NCBI RefSeq assembly: GCF_008065135.1 | Contig: NZ_CP042914.1 | Location: forward strand, 1,674,001-1,738,000 | Direction: 5' to 3' | DNA length: 64,000 bases | Source: Roseimaritima ulvae | GTDB lineage: Bacteria; Planctomycetota; Planctomycetia; Pirellulales; Pirellulaceae | Shown: piece after piece, positions 9,058 to 20,000 of the stretch | Position numbering within the stretch: position 1 is the first letter of the stretch | How the letters are laid out: each line of letters starts with the position of its first letter | Position numbers and translations under genes: made by a program | The notes under the pieces: model-generated | The model's input: only the letters and a program-made list of their open reading frames with translations | The model's database searches: none | Told to the model about the DNA's origin: nothing

Positions 9058-9906
9058 ATGTGCGACCAAGATCATTTTGAAGAGGACCTGAAAAAGTACT
9101 CGCGTCGAGACTTTGGAGCTCTGGCGGCTGCCGGGGTGGGAGCTGCCGCGATGCTGCCTCAGACGGCCGCCGCCGCGGAAACCAGCGGCAGTGATGTGAT
9201 GATCAAGACGCCCGATGGCGAGTGTGATGCGTACTTCGTCGCCCCGGCGACTGGTAAGCACGCGGCCGTGCTGATCTGGCCGGATATCTTTGGGCTGCGA
9301 CCGGCGTTTCGCCAAATGGCCGACCGCTTGGCGGGATCCGGATACAGCGTGTTGGTCGTCAATCCGTTTTATCGAAAGCAAAAGGCACCCACGGCCGCCG
9401 ATGGCGCCAACACGCCGATTGCAGACGTCAGGCCGTTGGCTCGCAGCCTGACGCCAACCACGCACACCACCGATGCCAAGGCCTTTGTCGCTTGGTTGGA
9501 TGCCCAGCCGCAGGTCGACAAAGACAAACCGATGGGCACCACCGGGTACTGCATGGGCGGACCGATCGTGATGCGAACGGCTGCCGCCGTACCCGAACGA
9601 GTGGGCGCGGCCGCGACCTTCCATGGCGGTGGATTGGTTACCGACAACGAAGACAGCCCGCACCGCTTGATCCCGCAAATGAAAGCGGAGTTCTTGATTG
9701 CGATCGCCGAAAATGACGACCAACGCGATCCGGATGCCAAGAAGGTGCTGAAAGAAGCTTTCGCCGATGCCAAGTTGCCCGCGGAAATCGAAGTCTATCC
9801 GGCAGGCCACGGTTGGTGCCCGCCCGACACTCGGGTGCATAATTCCGAGCAAGCCGAAAAGGCGTGGACACGGATGCTGGTGTTGTTTGAGAAGACGCTT
9901 CGCTAG
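9058..9906 (+). CDS. Secreted dienelactone hydrolase family protein
   Basis: A 282-residue alpha/beta hydrolase. The N-terminus carries a twin-arginine-like signal ([20 protein letters not shown]) with an alanine-rich cleavage region near residue 40. The nucleophile elbow is GYCMGG with Cys165. The family motif WPDIFGLRP is at about 75-82, and a C-terminal GHGWCPP supplies the likely catalytic His. The Cys nucleophile is the hallmark of the dienelactone hydrolase family, which opens lactone rings. The actual substrate is unknown. It stands alone on plus, divergent from the SHD1 gene, and is followed by a riboswitch and sugE. Confidence 0.9.
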   Translation: MCDQDHFEEDLKKYSRRDFGALAAAGVGAAAMLPQTAAAAETSGSDVMIKTPDGECDAYFVAPATGKHAAVLIWPDIFGLRPAFRQMADRLAGSGYSVLVVNPFYRKQKAPTAADGANTPIADVRPLARSLTPTTHTTDAKAFVAWLDAQPQVDKDKPMGTTGYCMGGPIVMRTAAAVPERVGAAATFHGGGLVTDNEDSPHRLIPQMKAEFLIAIAENDDQRDPDAKKVLKEAFADAKLPAEIEVYPAGHGWCPPDTRVHNSEQAEKAWTRMLVLFEKTLR

Positions 9907-9923
9907 GGTCTTTTCTAAGACGC

Positions 9924-9964
9924 CCGGACGAGACGCGCCGTACCCGGTTAAGACAAGACGACGC
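9924..9964 (+). promoter_or_regulatory. Guanidine-III riboswitch (ykkC-III / mini-ykkC class III aptamer)
   Basis: The 41-nt segment reproduces in order the conserved blocks of the guanidine-III aptamer as I recall them: CCGGACGAG, GCGCCGTACCCGG and GACAAGACG, then a closing CGC. The length equals that of the compact crystallised aptamer. The 5' CCGG can pair with the downstream CCGG block, and GCGCCGT with the 3' ACGACGC region, giving the expected double-stem pseudoknot. It ends 33 nt before the ATG of a sugE/gdx gene, the known target of this class, with the Shine-Dalgarno sequence GTAGGAG in between. Control by free guanidinium, probably at translation initiation, is inferred from the class. 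Confidence 0.9.
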
Positions 9965-9997
9965 ACTTACGAATTTATTACCCGTAGGAGCATCGTC

Positions 9998-10324
9998 ATG
10001 CAGGCTTGGTTGATTTTGTTGGTCGCGGGATTGCTGGAAACCGGTTGGGCCGTGGGGTTGAAGTACACCGACGGCTTCACGCGGCTTTGGCCCAGTCTGG
10101 GCACTGCGGTGGCGCTGGTGGCTAGTATGTTGCTGCTGGCCGTCGCGGTACGCGAGTTGCCGATTGGCACCGCGTATCCGGTGTGGGTTGGCGTAGGAGC
10201 GGTGGGGGCAGCGATCTTTGGGATGCTCTATCTGGGCGAATCGGCTTCGCCGGCCCGCGTGTTTTTTCTCGGCTTGCTGCTGGTGTCCATCATCGGTCTG
10301 AAAATCACCTCCGCGGTCGAGTGA
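9998..10324 (+). CDS. sugE: SMR-family guanidinium exporter (SugE/Gdx)
   Basis: A 108-residue, four-helix inner-membrane protein of the small multidrug resistance family, with the conserved membrane-embedded Glu14 ([16 protein letters not shown]). The GLETGW-like start and the [17 protein letters not shown] loop mark the SugE/Gdx branch, which exports guanidinium in exchange for protons, rather than the EmrE drug-export branch. The frame is open further upstream, but the ATG at 9998 has GTAGGAG 7 bases before it and is the start of the first membrane helix. The guanidine-III aptamer directly upstream independently supports the function. Confidence 0.95.
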   Translation: MQAWLILLVAGLLETGWAVGLKYTDGFTRLWPSLGTAVALVASMLLLAVAVRELPIGTAYPVWVGVGAVGAAIFGMLYLGESASPARVFFLGLLLVSIIGLKITSAVE

Positions 10325-10479
10325 CCCCCCCGAGCGAAGTGGTTGTGTGCACCCGGTACAATCGGTGTATAGTGGGAACGTTAGCACCCGCCTTTTATTG
10401 CTCCCCCCACGGGCCGATCCGCTCGATTCCGCTGTCCCTGATTGGGGCTGATACAGCCGGAAACACCACGAGGAGAAGG

Positions 10480-13400
10480 ATGCGTTATTCGTTATCTCAC
10501 CGGTCACTAGGATTGATCCTCGGTCTGCTTTGCGGCCTTACTGTGCGGACTGTGGCGGCCGGTGACTCGCTGTCTTTTAACCGCGCCATCCGTCCCATCC
10601 TGTCGGCCGCTTGTTACCAATGTCATGGACCGGACGAGGGCCATCGCGCGGCGGACCTGCGGCTGGATACCGAGGACGGAATCCACGACGCCTTCAGCGA
10701 GCCGGAGTTGGCCGACAATGAGGCTTGGCAGCGGTTGATCGCCACCGATGCCGATTATCGAATGCCGCCCCCGGAAGCAAACATCACGCTGGAACCGGAA
10801 CAGCTCAAGACGCTGCAAACATGGATTGAACAGGGCGCCAAATATGAAGGACACTGGGCCTTTATTGCGCCGACCAAACCCGCGGTGCCCCAGCCGGAGC
10901 GTCAGGACTGGATAAAAAATCCGATCGATGCCTTCATCCTGTCGCGATTGGAAGCCGAAGGGCTGACCGGCAATGACGAAGCGACTCGCGAACGCCTGCT
11001 ACGACGGGTCACATTGGACCTGACCGGTTTGCCTCCGACGCTGGAAGAACTGGATGCCTTTCTGGCCGATACCGGTCCCCACGCTTACGAAACCGTCGTG
11101 GATCGATTGTTGGGCAGTCAGCACTTCGGTGAGCGAATGGCGGTCGCTTGGTTGGATGCCGCTCGTTATGGCGACACCAGCGTGTTCCATGGCGATGGCC
11201 ACCGCGACATGTGGGGCTGGCGAGATTGGGTGATCCAGGCCTACAACCAAAACCGACCCTTTGATCAGTTTTCGATTGAACAGCTGGCCGGCGATCTGCT
11301 TCCCAACGCCACGGTGGAGCAACAAATCGCCACGGCCTTTAATCGCAATAACGCCACCACGGATGAAGGCGGCGCGATTGCCGAAGAATTCCGCGTCGAA
11401 TATGCCGTCGATCGTGTGAAGACGACGTCGATGGTTTGGATGGGACTGACCATGGAATGCGCGCAGTGCCACAGCCACAAGTTCGATCCGATCTCGCACA
11501 AAGAATACTACCAGTTCTACGCGTACTTTAACCAAGCCTCCGACCCGGGCATGCAGACCCGCAAGGGCAACCAGGCTCCGATCGTTGATGTGCCGGACGT
11601 CCGCCGGCAGGACGAACAACAACAGCTCCGCGAGCAACTGGCCGCGCTGGAACAACAACGGGCCGAGCGTCGCCAGCAGGCCGACGCGGACTACCAGGCT
11701 TGGCTTGTCAAGACTCGCGAGCAACTGGGCGACGAACCCGCGCTGCCCGCCGGCATGGTTGCCCACTTTGCGTTCGATGAAGGCCAAGGCGAAGCCGTGC
11801 TGTGTTCGGTCGATGCCACGCATACCGGCAAAATCAAAGGTAAGTCGACTTGGGCGGACGGCAAAAGCAGCCAAGCCTTTGTCATGGATCGCACCAACTT
11901 TATCGACCTGGGCGGGCTCGGCGATTTCGATAGCTCCGATGGGTTTTCCTATGGCGCCTGGATCAAGCCCGATGCCAAGCTGACCGGGGTGCCGCTGGCT
12001 CGCATGGACGACAAACAGAGCTATCGAGGTTACGACCTCTACATCAACAAAGGCGTGGTGGCGGTGCACTTGATCGACAAGTGGCCCACCAACGCGATCA
12101 AGGTCAACACCAAGGCCAAGCTAAAGCCCGATGTTTGGCAGCACGTGTTTGTCACCTACGACGGCTCACGCAAAGCCGCTGGAGTCCAGATCTATTTCGA
12201 TGGTCAGCCGCAGGACTGGACGATCGAACAGGATCGGTTGAGCGGATCGATTCGCGCCAAGACGCCGCTGTATGTCGGCCGTCGCAGCACGTCTTCACAG
12301 TTTGGCGGCGCCGTGGATGATGTGCGCATCTATCCTCGTACGCTCACGTCGGTCGAAGTAGCCGCGTTGGCGGGCACCGATCTGGTGGGCGAACTGATTG
12401 CCGCGGCCGACACCGGCGATGACGCCAAGCAAGCGGCACTGAAAGATCATTATCTCGCCAACTTTGACGCACCCTATCAAGACCTGAGCAAACAGATCGC
12501 CAAGGTGAACGCTGAATTGGCGGCATCCGAGCAGACGCTGACCACCGTGATGGTTATGAAGGACGTGCCAAAGCCGCGGATGACCTACATCCTTGACCGT
12601 GGCCAATACGATCAACCGCTGAAGGACCAACCGGTCGAACCAGCGGTGCCCGCCGCCCTGCCACAGTTGCCCGATGAAGCTCCCAAAAATCGTTTGGCGT
12701 TGGCCCGTTGGTTGTTCCAACCCGACCATCCCTTGACCGCTCGCGTGACCGTTAATCGTTATTGGTACATGCTGTTTGGCACCGGCATCGTCAAGACGGT
12801 GGAAGATTTTGGCGCCCAGGGAGAATGGCCCAGCCACCCGGAATTGCTGGATTGGTTGGCGGTCGACTTTGTCGAAAACGGCTGGGACATCAAACGCGCG
12901 ATCAAGCAAATGGTGATGTCACAAACCTACCGGCAATCGTCGCGAGTCGATGCCCAGCGGTTGGCGGTGGACCCCGAAAACCGCTTGTATTCCCGCGCTC
13001 CACGGTTCCGTTTGCAGGGCGAATTTGTACGCGATAATGCCTTGGCGGTCAGTGGACTGCTGGTGCCCACGGTCGGCGGTCCCAGCGTCAAACCCTACCA
13101 ACCTCCAGGGCTGTGGAACGAAGTCAGCATTAATACCAGTCTGCGCTTCAAACAGGATTCCGGAGAAAAACTGTTCCGTCGCAGCATGTACACGTATTGG
13201 AAACGTTCGGCCCCGCCGCCCAGCATGGCTTTGTTCGACGCTCCCACCCGCGATAAATGTCAACTTCGCCGCGCGATTACCAACACGCCGATGCAAGCTT
13301 TGGTAACGCTGAATGACGTGCAGTTCGTTGAAGCGGCACGCATGTTAGCGCAGCGTACGATTCAAGAGGGCGGCGATAGCGTGCCCGAGCAAATCACGTA

Positions 13401-13632
13401 TGCCTATCGCTTGGCGACCAGTGTGCGACCGAGCGCCGGCACGCTGCAGGTCTTGGAGCAGATCTACAACGAAGAACTAAAAGTTTTTCAGGCGGAACCG
13501 CAGCGAGCGGAGCAGTTGCTTGCCAACGGCGAAAGCAAACGCGACGAAACCATCGATGTCGAACAACATGCCGCGATGACCATCATCGCCAGCATGATTT
13601 TGAATTTGGACGAAACCCTGACCAAGGGGTAA
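10480..13632 (+). CDS. Planctomycete cytochrome-like protein PSCyt1-DUF1549-LamG-DUF1553
   Basis: About 1,050 residues. I set the start at the ATG at 10480, which has AGGAGA nearby and opens a signal peptide (MRYSLSHRSLGLILGLLCG, cleavage near AAG). The mature N-terminus carries the PSCyt1 haem motif CYQCHG. DUF1549 follows (PIDAFILSRLEAEGL, RRVTLDLTGLPPTLEELDAF), then an internal haem-like CAQCHSHKFDP. Next come a coiled stretch rich in Q and R, a LamG/concanavalin-like domain (DGFSYGAWIKPDAKL) and DUF1553 (HPLTARVTVNRYWYMLFGTG). The biochemical role is not established. The next gene, a DUF1501 protein starting 27 bases later, is the standard partner. Confidence 0.93.
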   Translation: MRYSLSHRSLGLILGLLCGLTVRTVAAGDSLSFNRAIRPILSAACYQCHGPDEGHRAADLRLDTEDGIHDAFSEPELADNEAWQRLIATDADYRMPPPEANITLEPEQLKTLQTWIEQGAKYEGHWAFIAPTKPAVPQPERQDWIKNPIDAFILSRLEAEGLTGNDEATRERLLRRVTLDLTGLPPTLEELDAFLADTGPHAYETVVDRLLGSQHFGERMAVAWLDAARYGDTSVFHGDGHRDMWGWRDWVIQAYNQNRPFDQFSIEQLAGDLLPNATVEQQIATAFNRNNATTDEGGAIAEEFRVEYAVDRVKTTSMVWMGLTMECAQCHSHKFDPISHKEYYQFYAYFNQASDPGMQTRKGNQAPIVDVPDVRRQDEQQQLREQLAALEQQRAERRQQADADYQAWLVKTREQLGDEPALPAGMVAHFAFDEGQGEAVLCSVDATHTGKIKGKSTWADGKSSQAFVMDRTNFIDLGGLGDFDSSDGFSYGAWIKPDAKLTGVPLARMDDKQSYRGYDLYINKGVVAVHLIDKWPTNAIKVNTKAKLKPDVWQHVFVTYDGSRKAAGVQIYFDGQPQDWTIEQDRLSGSIRAKTPLYVGRRSTSSQFGGAVDDVRIYPRTLTSVEVAALAGTDLVGELIAAADTGDDAKQAALKDHYLANFDAPYQDLSKQIAKVNAELAASEQTLTTVMVMKDVPKPRMTYILDRGQYDQPLKDQPVEPAVPAALPQLPDEAPKNRLALARWLFQPDHPLTARVTVNRYWYMLFGTGIVKTVEDFGAQGEWPSHPELLDWLAVDFVENGWDIKRAIKQMVMSQTYRQSSRVDAQRLAVDPENRLYSRAPRFRLQGEFVRDNALAVSGLLVPTVGGPSVKPYQPPGLWNEVSINTSLRFKQDSGEKLFRRSMYTYWKRSAPPPSMALFDAPTRDKCQLRRAITNTPMQALVTLNDVQFVEAARMLAQRTIQEGGDSVPEQITYAYRLATSVRPSAGTLQVLEQIYNEELKVFQAEPQRAEQLLANGESKRDETIDVEQHAAMTIIASMILNLDETLTKG

Positions 13633-13659
13633 GCCGACCAGCAACCGCAGGTGATTGTG

Positions 13660-15144
13660 ATGCATCCGATCGAACAATTCCAACAGCAACAGACGCGGCG
13701 CCAGTGGCTGGCCAACAGTGCTCGACCGATGGGTGCTGCGGCACTGGCATGGTTGACCGGCGGCGCCGCGGTTCGTACGGCAATGGGCGATTCGACTGTG
13801 GCTGCCGCAACCGCGACGCCTTCGCCGACCGGGTTGCCCGGCTTGCCGCACTTTGCGCCTCAGGCCAAACGCGTGATCTATATGTTCATGGCCGGCGGAC
13901 CGTCCCACATCGATACCTTCGACTACAAGCCGGAATTGCGCAAGATTCACGGCCAGGAACTTCCCGCCTCGATCCGGATGGGCCAACGCATCACCGGTAT
14001 GACCTCGGGGCAAAAGGCGTTTCCCTGCGTGGCGCCGATGTTCAAGTTTGAAAAACATGGTCAACACGGCACCTACGTCAGCGAGCTGCTGCCGCATATC
14101 GCCAAAGTCGTCGACGACATCGCGATCGTCAAATCGGTTAATACGGAAGCTATCAACCACGACCCGGCGATTACGTACATCAATACCGGAGCACAGCAAC
14201 CCGGCAAAGCCAGCTTGGGAGCCTGGATCAGTTATGGGCTGGGCAGCGTCAATAGCGAGCTGCCGGCATACGTGGTGATGATTTCACGCGGTCCCGGCGG
14301 CAAGCAAGCGTTATACGAACGTTTGTGGGGAGCCGGGTTTTTGCCTTCCAAACATCAAGGCGTCAAGTTTCGTGGTGGCAGCGACCCGGTGCTCTACTTG
14401 CAGAATCCCGCCGGCGTCGACCGGGCTATGCGGCGGCGGATGCTGGACGGTTTGGCCAAAGTTAATCAAGAACATTTCGACAGCTTTGGCGATCCCGAGA
14501 CGCAAGCTCGGATCTCGCAGTATGAGATGGCGTTCCGGATGCAAGCTTCCGTGCCGGAGTTGACCGATTTGTCCGACGAGTCGGATGCGGTGATGGACAT
14601 GTACGGTCCGGATGCCCGCAAGCCTGGCACCTTCGCTCGCAATTGCGTTATCGCTCGACGCTTGGCCGAACGCGGCGTGCCGTTTACGCAACTATTTCAT
14701 CGTGGGTGGGATCAGCACGGCAACCTGCCGCGCGACCTTCGCGGACAGTGCCAAGGCATCGATCAACCGGCCGCGGCGTTGATCAAAGATTTGAAGCAAC
14801 GCGGCATGCTGGACGACACCCTGGTCATTTGGGGCGGGGAATTCGGACGCACGATTTACTCCCAGGGTAAGCTGACCGCCGACAACCATGGCCGCGATCA
14901 TCATGGTCGCTGCTTTACGATGTGGATGGCAGGCGGCGGGATACAGGGCGGTATGGAATACGGCAAGACCGACGAGTACTGCTACAACATCCTCGAGAAC
15001 CCGGTGCACATCCGCGACATCAACGCCACGATCCTGCACCAAATGGGCATCGACCACAATCGCTTGACCTTCAAGTACCAAGGTCTAGAGCAACGCGTCA
15101 CCGGAGTCGAACCGGCACACGTGGTGACCGATATCTTGGCGTAG
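13660..15144 (+). CDS. DUF1501 family secreted protein (sulfatase-like fold)
   Basis: A 494-residue protein typical of planctomycete DUF1501. It has a twin-arginine-like N-terminus ([20 protein letters not shown]), the metal-site-like [19 protein letters not shown], and the C-terminal GGEFGRT and [19 protein letters not shown] blocks, which recall the alkaline phosphatase/sulfatase superfamily. A GTG three codons upstream is also possible; the ATG at 13660 is preferred because AGGTGA precedes it. Encoded 27 bases after the PSCyt1 gene, it is probably exported together with that protein. The substrate is unknown. Confidence 0.92.
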   Translation: MHPIEQFQQQQTRRQWLANSARPMGAAALAWLTGGAAVRTAMGDSTVAAATATPSPTGLPGLPHFAPQAKRVIYMFMAGGPSHIDTFDYKPELRKIHGQELPASIRMGQRITGMTSGQKAFPCVAPMFKFEKHGQHGTYVSELLPHIAKVVDDIAIVKSVNTEAINHDPAITYINTGAQQPGKASLGAWISYGLGSVNSELPAYVVMISRGPGGKQALYERLWGAGFLPSKHQGVKFRGGSDPVLYLQNPAGVDRAMRRRMLDGLAKVNQEHFDSFGDPETQARISQYEMAFRMQASVPELTDLSDESDAVMDMYGPDARKPGTFARNCVIARRLAERGVPFTQLFHRGWDQHGNLPRDLRGQCQGIDQPAAALIKDLKQRGMLDDTLVIWGGEFGRTIYSQGKLTADNHGRDHHGRCFTMWMAGGGIQGGMEYGKTDEYCYNILENPVHIRDINATILHQMGIDHNRLTFKYQGLEQRVTGVEPAHVVTDILA

Positions 15145-15154
15145 TGTCGAGTTC

Positions 15155-17016
15155 GCCTGCGGCTACGTCGTTTAACCCGTAGCCGCAGGAGCCTCCCAAA
15201 GTTCGAACCGAACCCTCACGTCTGACAGGCTCCGCAGGCGCAGGGGTTGTCCGCCGGGGGCTGTAATCGAAGCGAACCGGTGGTGTGCATCGGTAGGCAG
15301 GCAGACATCCGAGGCTGCCCCGCGCCGGCGCCTGCGGCCCTATCGTTTAACCCGTAGCCGGAGGAGCCTCGCAAAGTTCGAACCGAACCCTCACGTCTAA
15401 CAGGCTCCGCAGGCGCAGGCGTTGTCCGCCGGGACGTGGCAATCGAAGCGAACCGGTGGTGTGCATCGGTTGGCAAGCAAACATCCGAGGCTGCCCGGCG
15501 CCGGCGCCTGCGGCTACGGGTTAAACGATGCGCCGGAGGAGCCTCGCAAGGTTCGAACCGCACCCTCACGTCTGACAGGCTCCGCAGGCGCAGGCGTTGT
15601 CCGCCGGGACGTGGCAATCGAAGCGAACCGGTGGTGTGCATCGGTTGGCAGGCAGACATCTGCGGTAGCCCCGCGCCGGCGCCTGCGGCCCTATCGTTTA
15701 ACCCGTAGCCGGAGGAGCCTCGCAAAGTTCGAACCGCACCCTCACGTCTAACAGGCTCCGCAGGCGCAGGCGTTGTCCGCCGGGGGCTGTAATCGAAGCG
15801 AACCGGTGGTGTGCATCGATTGGCATGCAAACATCTGCGGTAGCACGCGCCGGCGCCTGCGGCTACGGGTTAAACGATGCGCCGGAGGAGCCTCCCAAAG
15901 TTCGAACCGAACCCTCACGTCTAACAGGCTCCGCAGGCGCAGGCGTTGTCCGCCGGGACGTGGCAATCGAAGCGAACCGGTGGTGTGCATCGGTTGGCAA
16001 GCAAACATCCGAGGCTGCCCGGCGCCGGCGCCTGCGGCTACGGGTTAAACGATGCGCCGGAGGAGCCTCGCAAAGTTCGAACCGCACCCTCACGTCTGAC
16101 AGGCTCCGCAGGCGCAGGCGTTGTCCGCCGGGACGTGGCAATCGAAGCGAACCGGTGGCGTGCGTCGGTTGGCAGGCAGACATCTGCGGTAGCACGCGCC
16201 GGCGCCTGCGGCTACGGGTTAAACGATGCGCCGGAGGAGCCTCGCAAAGTTCGAACCGCACCCTCACGTCTGACAGGCTCCGCAGGCGCAGGCGTTGTCC
16301 GCCGGGGGCTGTAATCGAAGCGAACCGGTGGTGTGCATCGGTTGGCATGCAAACATCTGCGGTAGCCCCGCGCCGGCGCCTGCGGCTACGGGTTAAACGA
16401 TGCGCCGGAGGAGGCCTCCCAAAGTTCGAACCGAACCCTCACGTCTAACAGGCTCCGCAGGCGCAGGCGTTGTCCGCCGGGACGTGGCAATCGAAGCGAA
16501 CCGGTGGTGTGCATCGGTTGGCAAGCAAACATCCGAGGCTGCCCGGCGCCGGCGCCTGCGGCTACGGGTTAAACGATGCGCCGGAGGAGCCTCGCAAAGT
16601 TCGAACCGCACCCTCACGTCTGACAGGCTCCGCAGGCGCAGGCGTTGTCCGCCGGGGGCTGTAATCGAAGCGAACCGGTGGTGTGCATCGGTTGGCAGGC
16701 AGACATCTGCGATAGCGCGCGCCGGCGCCTGCGGCTACGGGTTAAACGATGCGCCGCAGGAGCCTCGCAAAGTTCGAATCGCACCCTCACGTCTAACAGG
16801 CTCCGCAGGCGCAGGCGTTGTCCGCCGGGGGCTGTAATCGAAGCGAACAGCTGGCGTGCGTCGGTTGGCAGGCAGACATCTGCGGTAGCCCCGCGCCGGC
16901 GCCTGCGGCTACGGGGTAAACGATGCGCCGGAGGAGCCTCGCAAAGTCCGAACCGCACCCTCACGTCTAACAGGCTCCGCAGGCGCAGGCGTTGTCCGCC
17001 GGGACGTGGCAATCGA
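15155..17016. repeat. Eleven-copy satellite array, monomer about 175 bp, with trimeric higher-order structure
   Basis: Eleven monomers can be aligned on the landmark GTTCGAACC (variants in the last two copies) at 15201, 15376, 15551, 15727, 15900, 16075, 16249, 16424, 16599, 16772 and 16946, a spacing of 173-176 bases. Each monomer holds, in order, CCTCACGTCT, AGGCTCCGCAGGCGCAGG, TTGTCCGCCGG, AATCGAAGCGAACC, a GCGCCGGCGCCTGCGG hairpin block, and a junction core related to CGTTTAACCCGTAGCCG. Units 2, 5 and 8 share diagnostic variants, as do 3, 6 and 9, and largely 4, 7 and 10, giving a trimer period of 522-524 bases. The array fills the space between two convergent genes and ends 5 bases before the stop of the minus-strand gene. 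Open frames across it are not kept in phase, so it is judged non-coding. Confidence 0.93.
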
Positions 17017-17021
17017 CGCGA

Positions 17022-20000
17022 CTATCTCCCGACGCGTTGCGTCCAACGCTCGACGGTGGGCCGCAGTGGCTTTGCATCGCCGTTTTGTGGTTCTGCGTCG
17101 GCGAAATGCTGACGCTGCAAGGCGTTGATGTCGGCTCGCAATTCCGCTCGTTCGCTACTGGGCCAATCGCGGGCCTGCGTTTGTTCGATCCGCCGCAGCA
17201 ACAGCGCCGCTCCGGTCGGCGTCAACGACTCGGGGATCTGGATCGCGGCGGCCGACACCGGACTGGGCGCGGCGCTCGCTCGGAGCCGTCCCCAAACGAA
17301 AAACGCTCCCAGCAACAAAGCCGCTAAGCCGCCCGACAGCCAAGCCAGCGGAGGGACACCCTGCGAGTCGAAACGCAGCGTTTGGCTTTCTACCGGCACC
17401 AGATCATAGTCTTCATAGGTGAAGCGTTTGATCGAGATCGGCGAGTCCGCGGGAGTATCTTTTGACGCAGCGTCGTCGGCATTCACCGCGTCAGCAGCCT
17501 GTTCTGGGGCGTCGCTCGGCGCGGCCTCGCCCTCGGCCGGAGCCTTTCGTGGTACGGTCAACGAGGCCAGGGTTTGCGTACTGGCGTCGCTGACCGCTGG
17601 GAATACAAACCGATCTGGTTTGGCGGCGGTGACAGAGGATTCCGGAGTGTATGTCAGACTCCATTTCCGCATGGTGCCCAGGCGGAACAGGCCGTCGCTG
17701 TCGGGGTCCAGATTCGGCAATGTTTTGGAGTAAGCCATGTAGGGATTGCGGTTGGTCGAGGTATCTTCTTCTTCTTCGGGTTGAGCCCGGTGGGTTTGGC
17801 TGACATCAAACGGATCGGCGACCAATTGAGCCTCGTCTAGGACATAGCCCGGCAAGGCGTCCGCCAAGTTGTCGAACAGGTGGTTGATCTGCGGCAGCAC
17901 GCCGGTGGCGCGGGCGACGATTTCCAGCCGCACCGTTTGTTCGTCTTTCTGATCCAGCATCGGACGGGCGTCGAGCGTTTGTTCGATCACCAAATCATCC
18001 AGCGGCCGTGGCGCGGGATCGGCGGCGGCGTCGATCAACACCGTGTTGGACAACACCGGCAATACGATCGGTCCCGAGGCATCGTTGAAATGCATGTCCA
18101 TTTGCACGGCCGGCAGTCGGTCGACGCTGGGGTCGTTGGCTTGCAGAACCAAGTAGGCCATCGGTTTTTCTTGCCATCCGGTCTGGCCTTCCAGCCGGAT
18201 CGGAACGGCGGGGTTCATCGGTTGGAAGAAACCGATGCCTAACAATTGGACGGTACCGCTGAAGGATTTTTCGATGCTTTTCTGCAGTCGTTCCTGATAA
18301 TTAATTGTCTGCCATTGCCCGCCGCTGAACTGCGAAAAACTGTCCATCAGGTAGCGGGCAAAGCCGCCGGAGGAGCGGTCGATCGAAGCGGTGTGTTGTA
18401 GCGTGAGGATTGCACCAAAGGGCTCGGTACCCACGCGGTCGCTGCCGTCGATGGTAAGGTGCAGATGGATTTCATCTTCGACCAGTTCGTTGTACAGGTC
18501 CAAGGTACGGTGGATCGGCGCCCCGGCCGGATGGTCGCCAACGACCCGAGCGGCCGCTTGCAACAGCCGCGGTTTGACTTCGGGTTTGGTTTGCGACAAT
18601 CCGGACATTACGCCGCGAGCGAATTCGCCAATATGGTAATTCGAATGCTGTGGTGTCATCTTTAGAATGTCGTCGCGGATACGATCGATTTGGTCGGCGT
18701 TTTCCATGCCCTCGGTCATCAAATCTTCCAACGTCAGAGCGCCCAGGTCGCTGGCACCCAGGGCCAGACTGAACCACACGTTGTAGATCTGCATGTCGGG
18801 GCGTACGCGACCGTCGGCCAAGGCTTCGCGGTACCGCGAGGCGGCGTCTTCGAAGGCGCTGAACACCAGTTTGCGAGCCGCGTGGTAGGCCACCGCGTCT
18901 TGTTCTCGTTCGCCGCGGAACTGCATGCGGTCGAAGCTGAGGGCGGCTCTGAGAATGGCGTGTTGCCAGGCGTCCTGTTCGTCCTGACTGTTGGCGACGG
19001 CCGATTCGGCTAGCGCCGTCGCCAAGTCGTAGCCGCTTTCGACAATCTTTCGCAGTTCGGATTCGCTGCGTTCAAACCCGGCGTCTTCCTGCGCCTTGCG
19101 ACTCCGCCAATCACCGCTCAGCCCCTGCCGCATGGTCGAAGCCAGTTGGCCGGCGACCGAGGCATCGATTTGATCGATCGGGCCGAGGATGCGTTCGATC
19201 GTGTCGCGTTCATAGGCCTGGGTAGGGCCGTAGCTGGCGCTTAATGCCGTCACCACACCCGGCAGCTTGCGGCCGTCGATGCCAATGCCGTCCAACACGT
19301 CCAGCAATTCGGCCAGACGATCGAGATTGCGTTGTTGCCAACCTCGAGTGATCGGCGTGGAGGGACGAGAGCGGCGGCTGAATGCATAGAACCAAGCGTT
19401 ATTGTTCATCACCGGTTCGCGGGTACGAGCCTGCATGCGGTCGACCCACAGGTCCAGGAATCCCGTCGCCAGTTCAGTGCTCATCGCCGGCTGACGCTCG
19501 ACGCCTTGTGCTAACAGTTCCAAGGCCAGATCGGTTTCGTCGGCGATCAGGGCCACGCCGATGAAGGCGTTGTAAGCGCGGCCGACCAGGCTGGGTTCGA
19601 TTTGTTTACGCCAGGCTTCGTCGGGCATCGAACGCAGCAGTAAGGCGGCGACCTCGGACACTCCGTTCTTATTAGCTTGTTCTTTGATCGCGTTTTCCGC
19701 TCGCGACAGCAGGCCGATGGTCAGCATCCGCAAGGGGATCGTCAGTTGGTCCAGTTGCAGGTGTTGCTGAGCCAGCAGCGTATCGACCGCTTCTTTCATG
19801 GTCAGGATGGCCTGTGCCCGGACGGCTTCGGGCAATTTCTCGTCCTCTAGTTTGAGGGCCTTCAAAGCCACCGCTTGCAGGCCTGCCGGAGCCAACGAGG
19901 GATGTTCGAACAGACTCCGCAGCCAAGCTAGGCCTGGTCCCGGTGGCACGCGGGGCAGCAGGTCGACGGCGCGGCTGAGGCATTCGGAGCGGAGGGTTGT

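Noticed and set aside
8662-9966. 434-codon open frame on minus
   Set aside because: It lies antisense to the well-supported dienelactone hydrolase gene and has no family features; high-GC shadow.
9767-9997. Upstream extension of sugE
   Set aside because: It would add over 70 residues across the riboswitch and the end of the hydrolase gene; SMR proteins are about 105 residues and the internal ATG has a good Shine-Dalgarno sequence.
15216-16837. Many Arg/Pro-rich open frames of 60-207 codons on both strands within the satellite
   Set aside because: Monomer length (173-176) is not a multiple of three, so frames shift between units; all are repeat translations without a start signal or known family.
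15155-17016. CRISPR array
   Set aside because: Units are about 175 bases of near-identical sequence with no short repeat/unique spacer alternation and no cas genes nearby.
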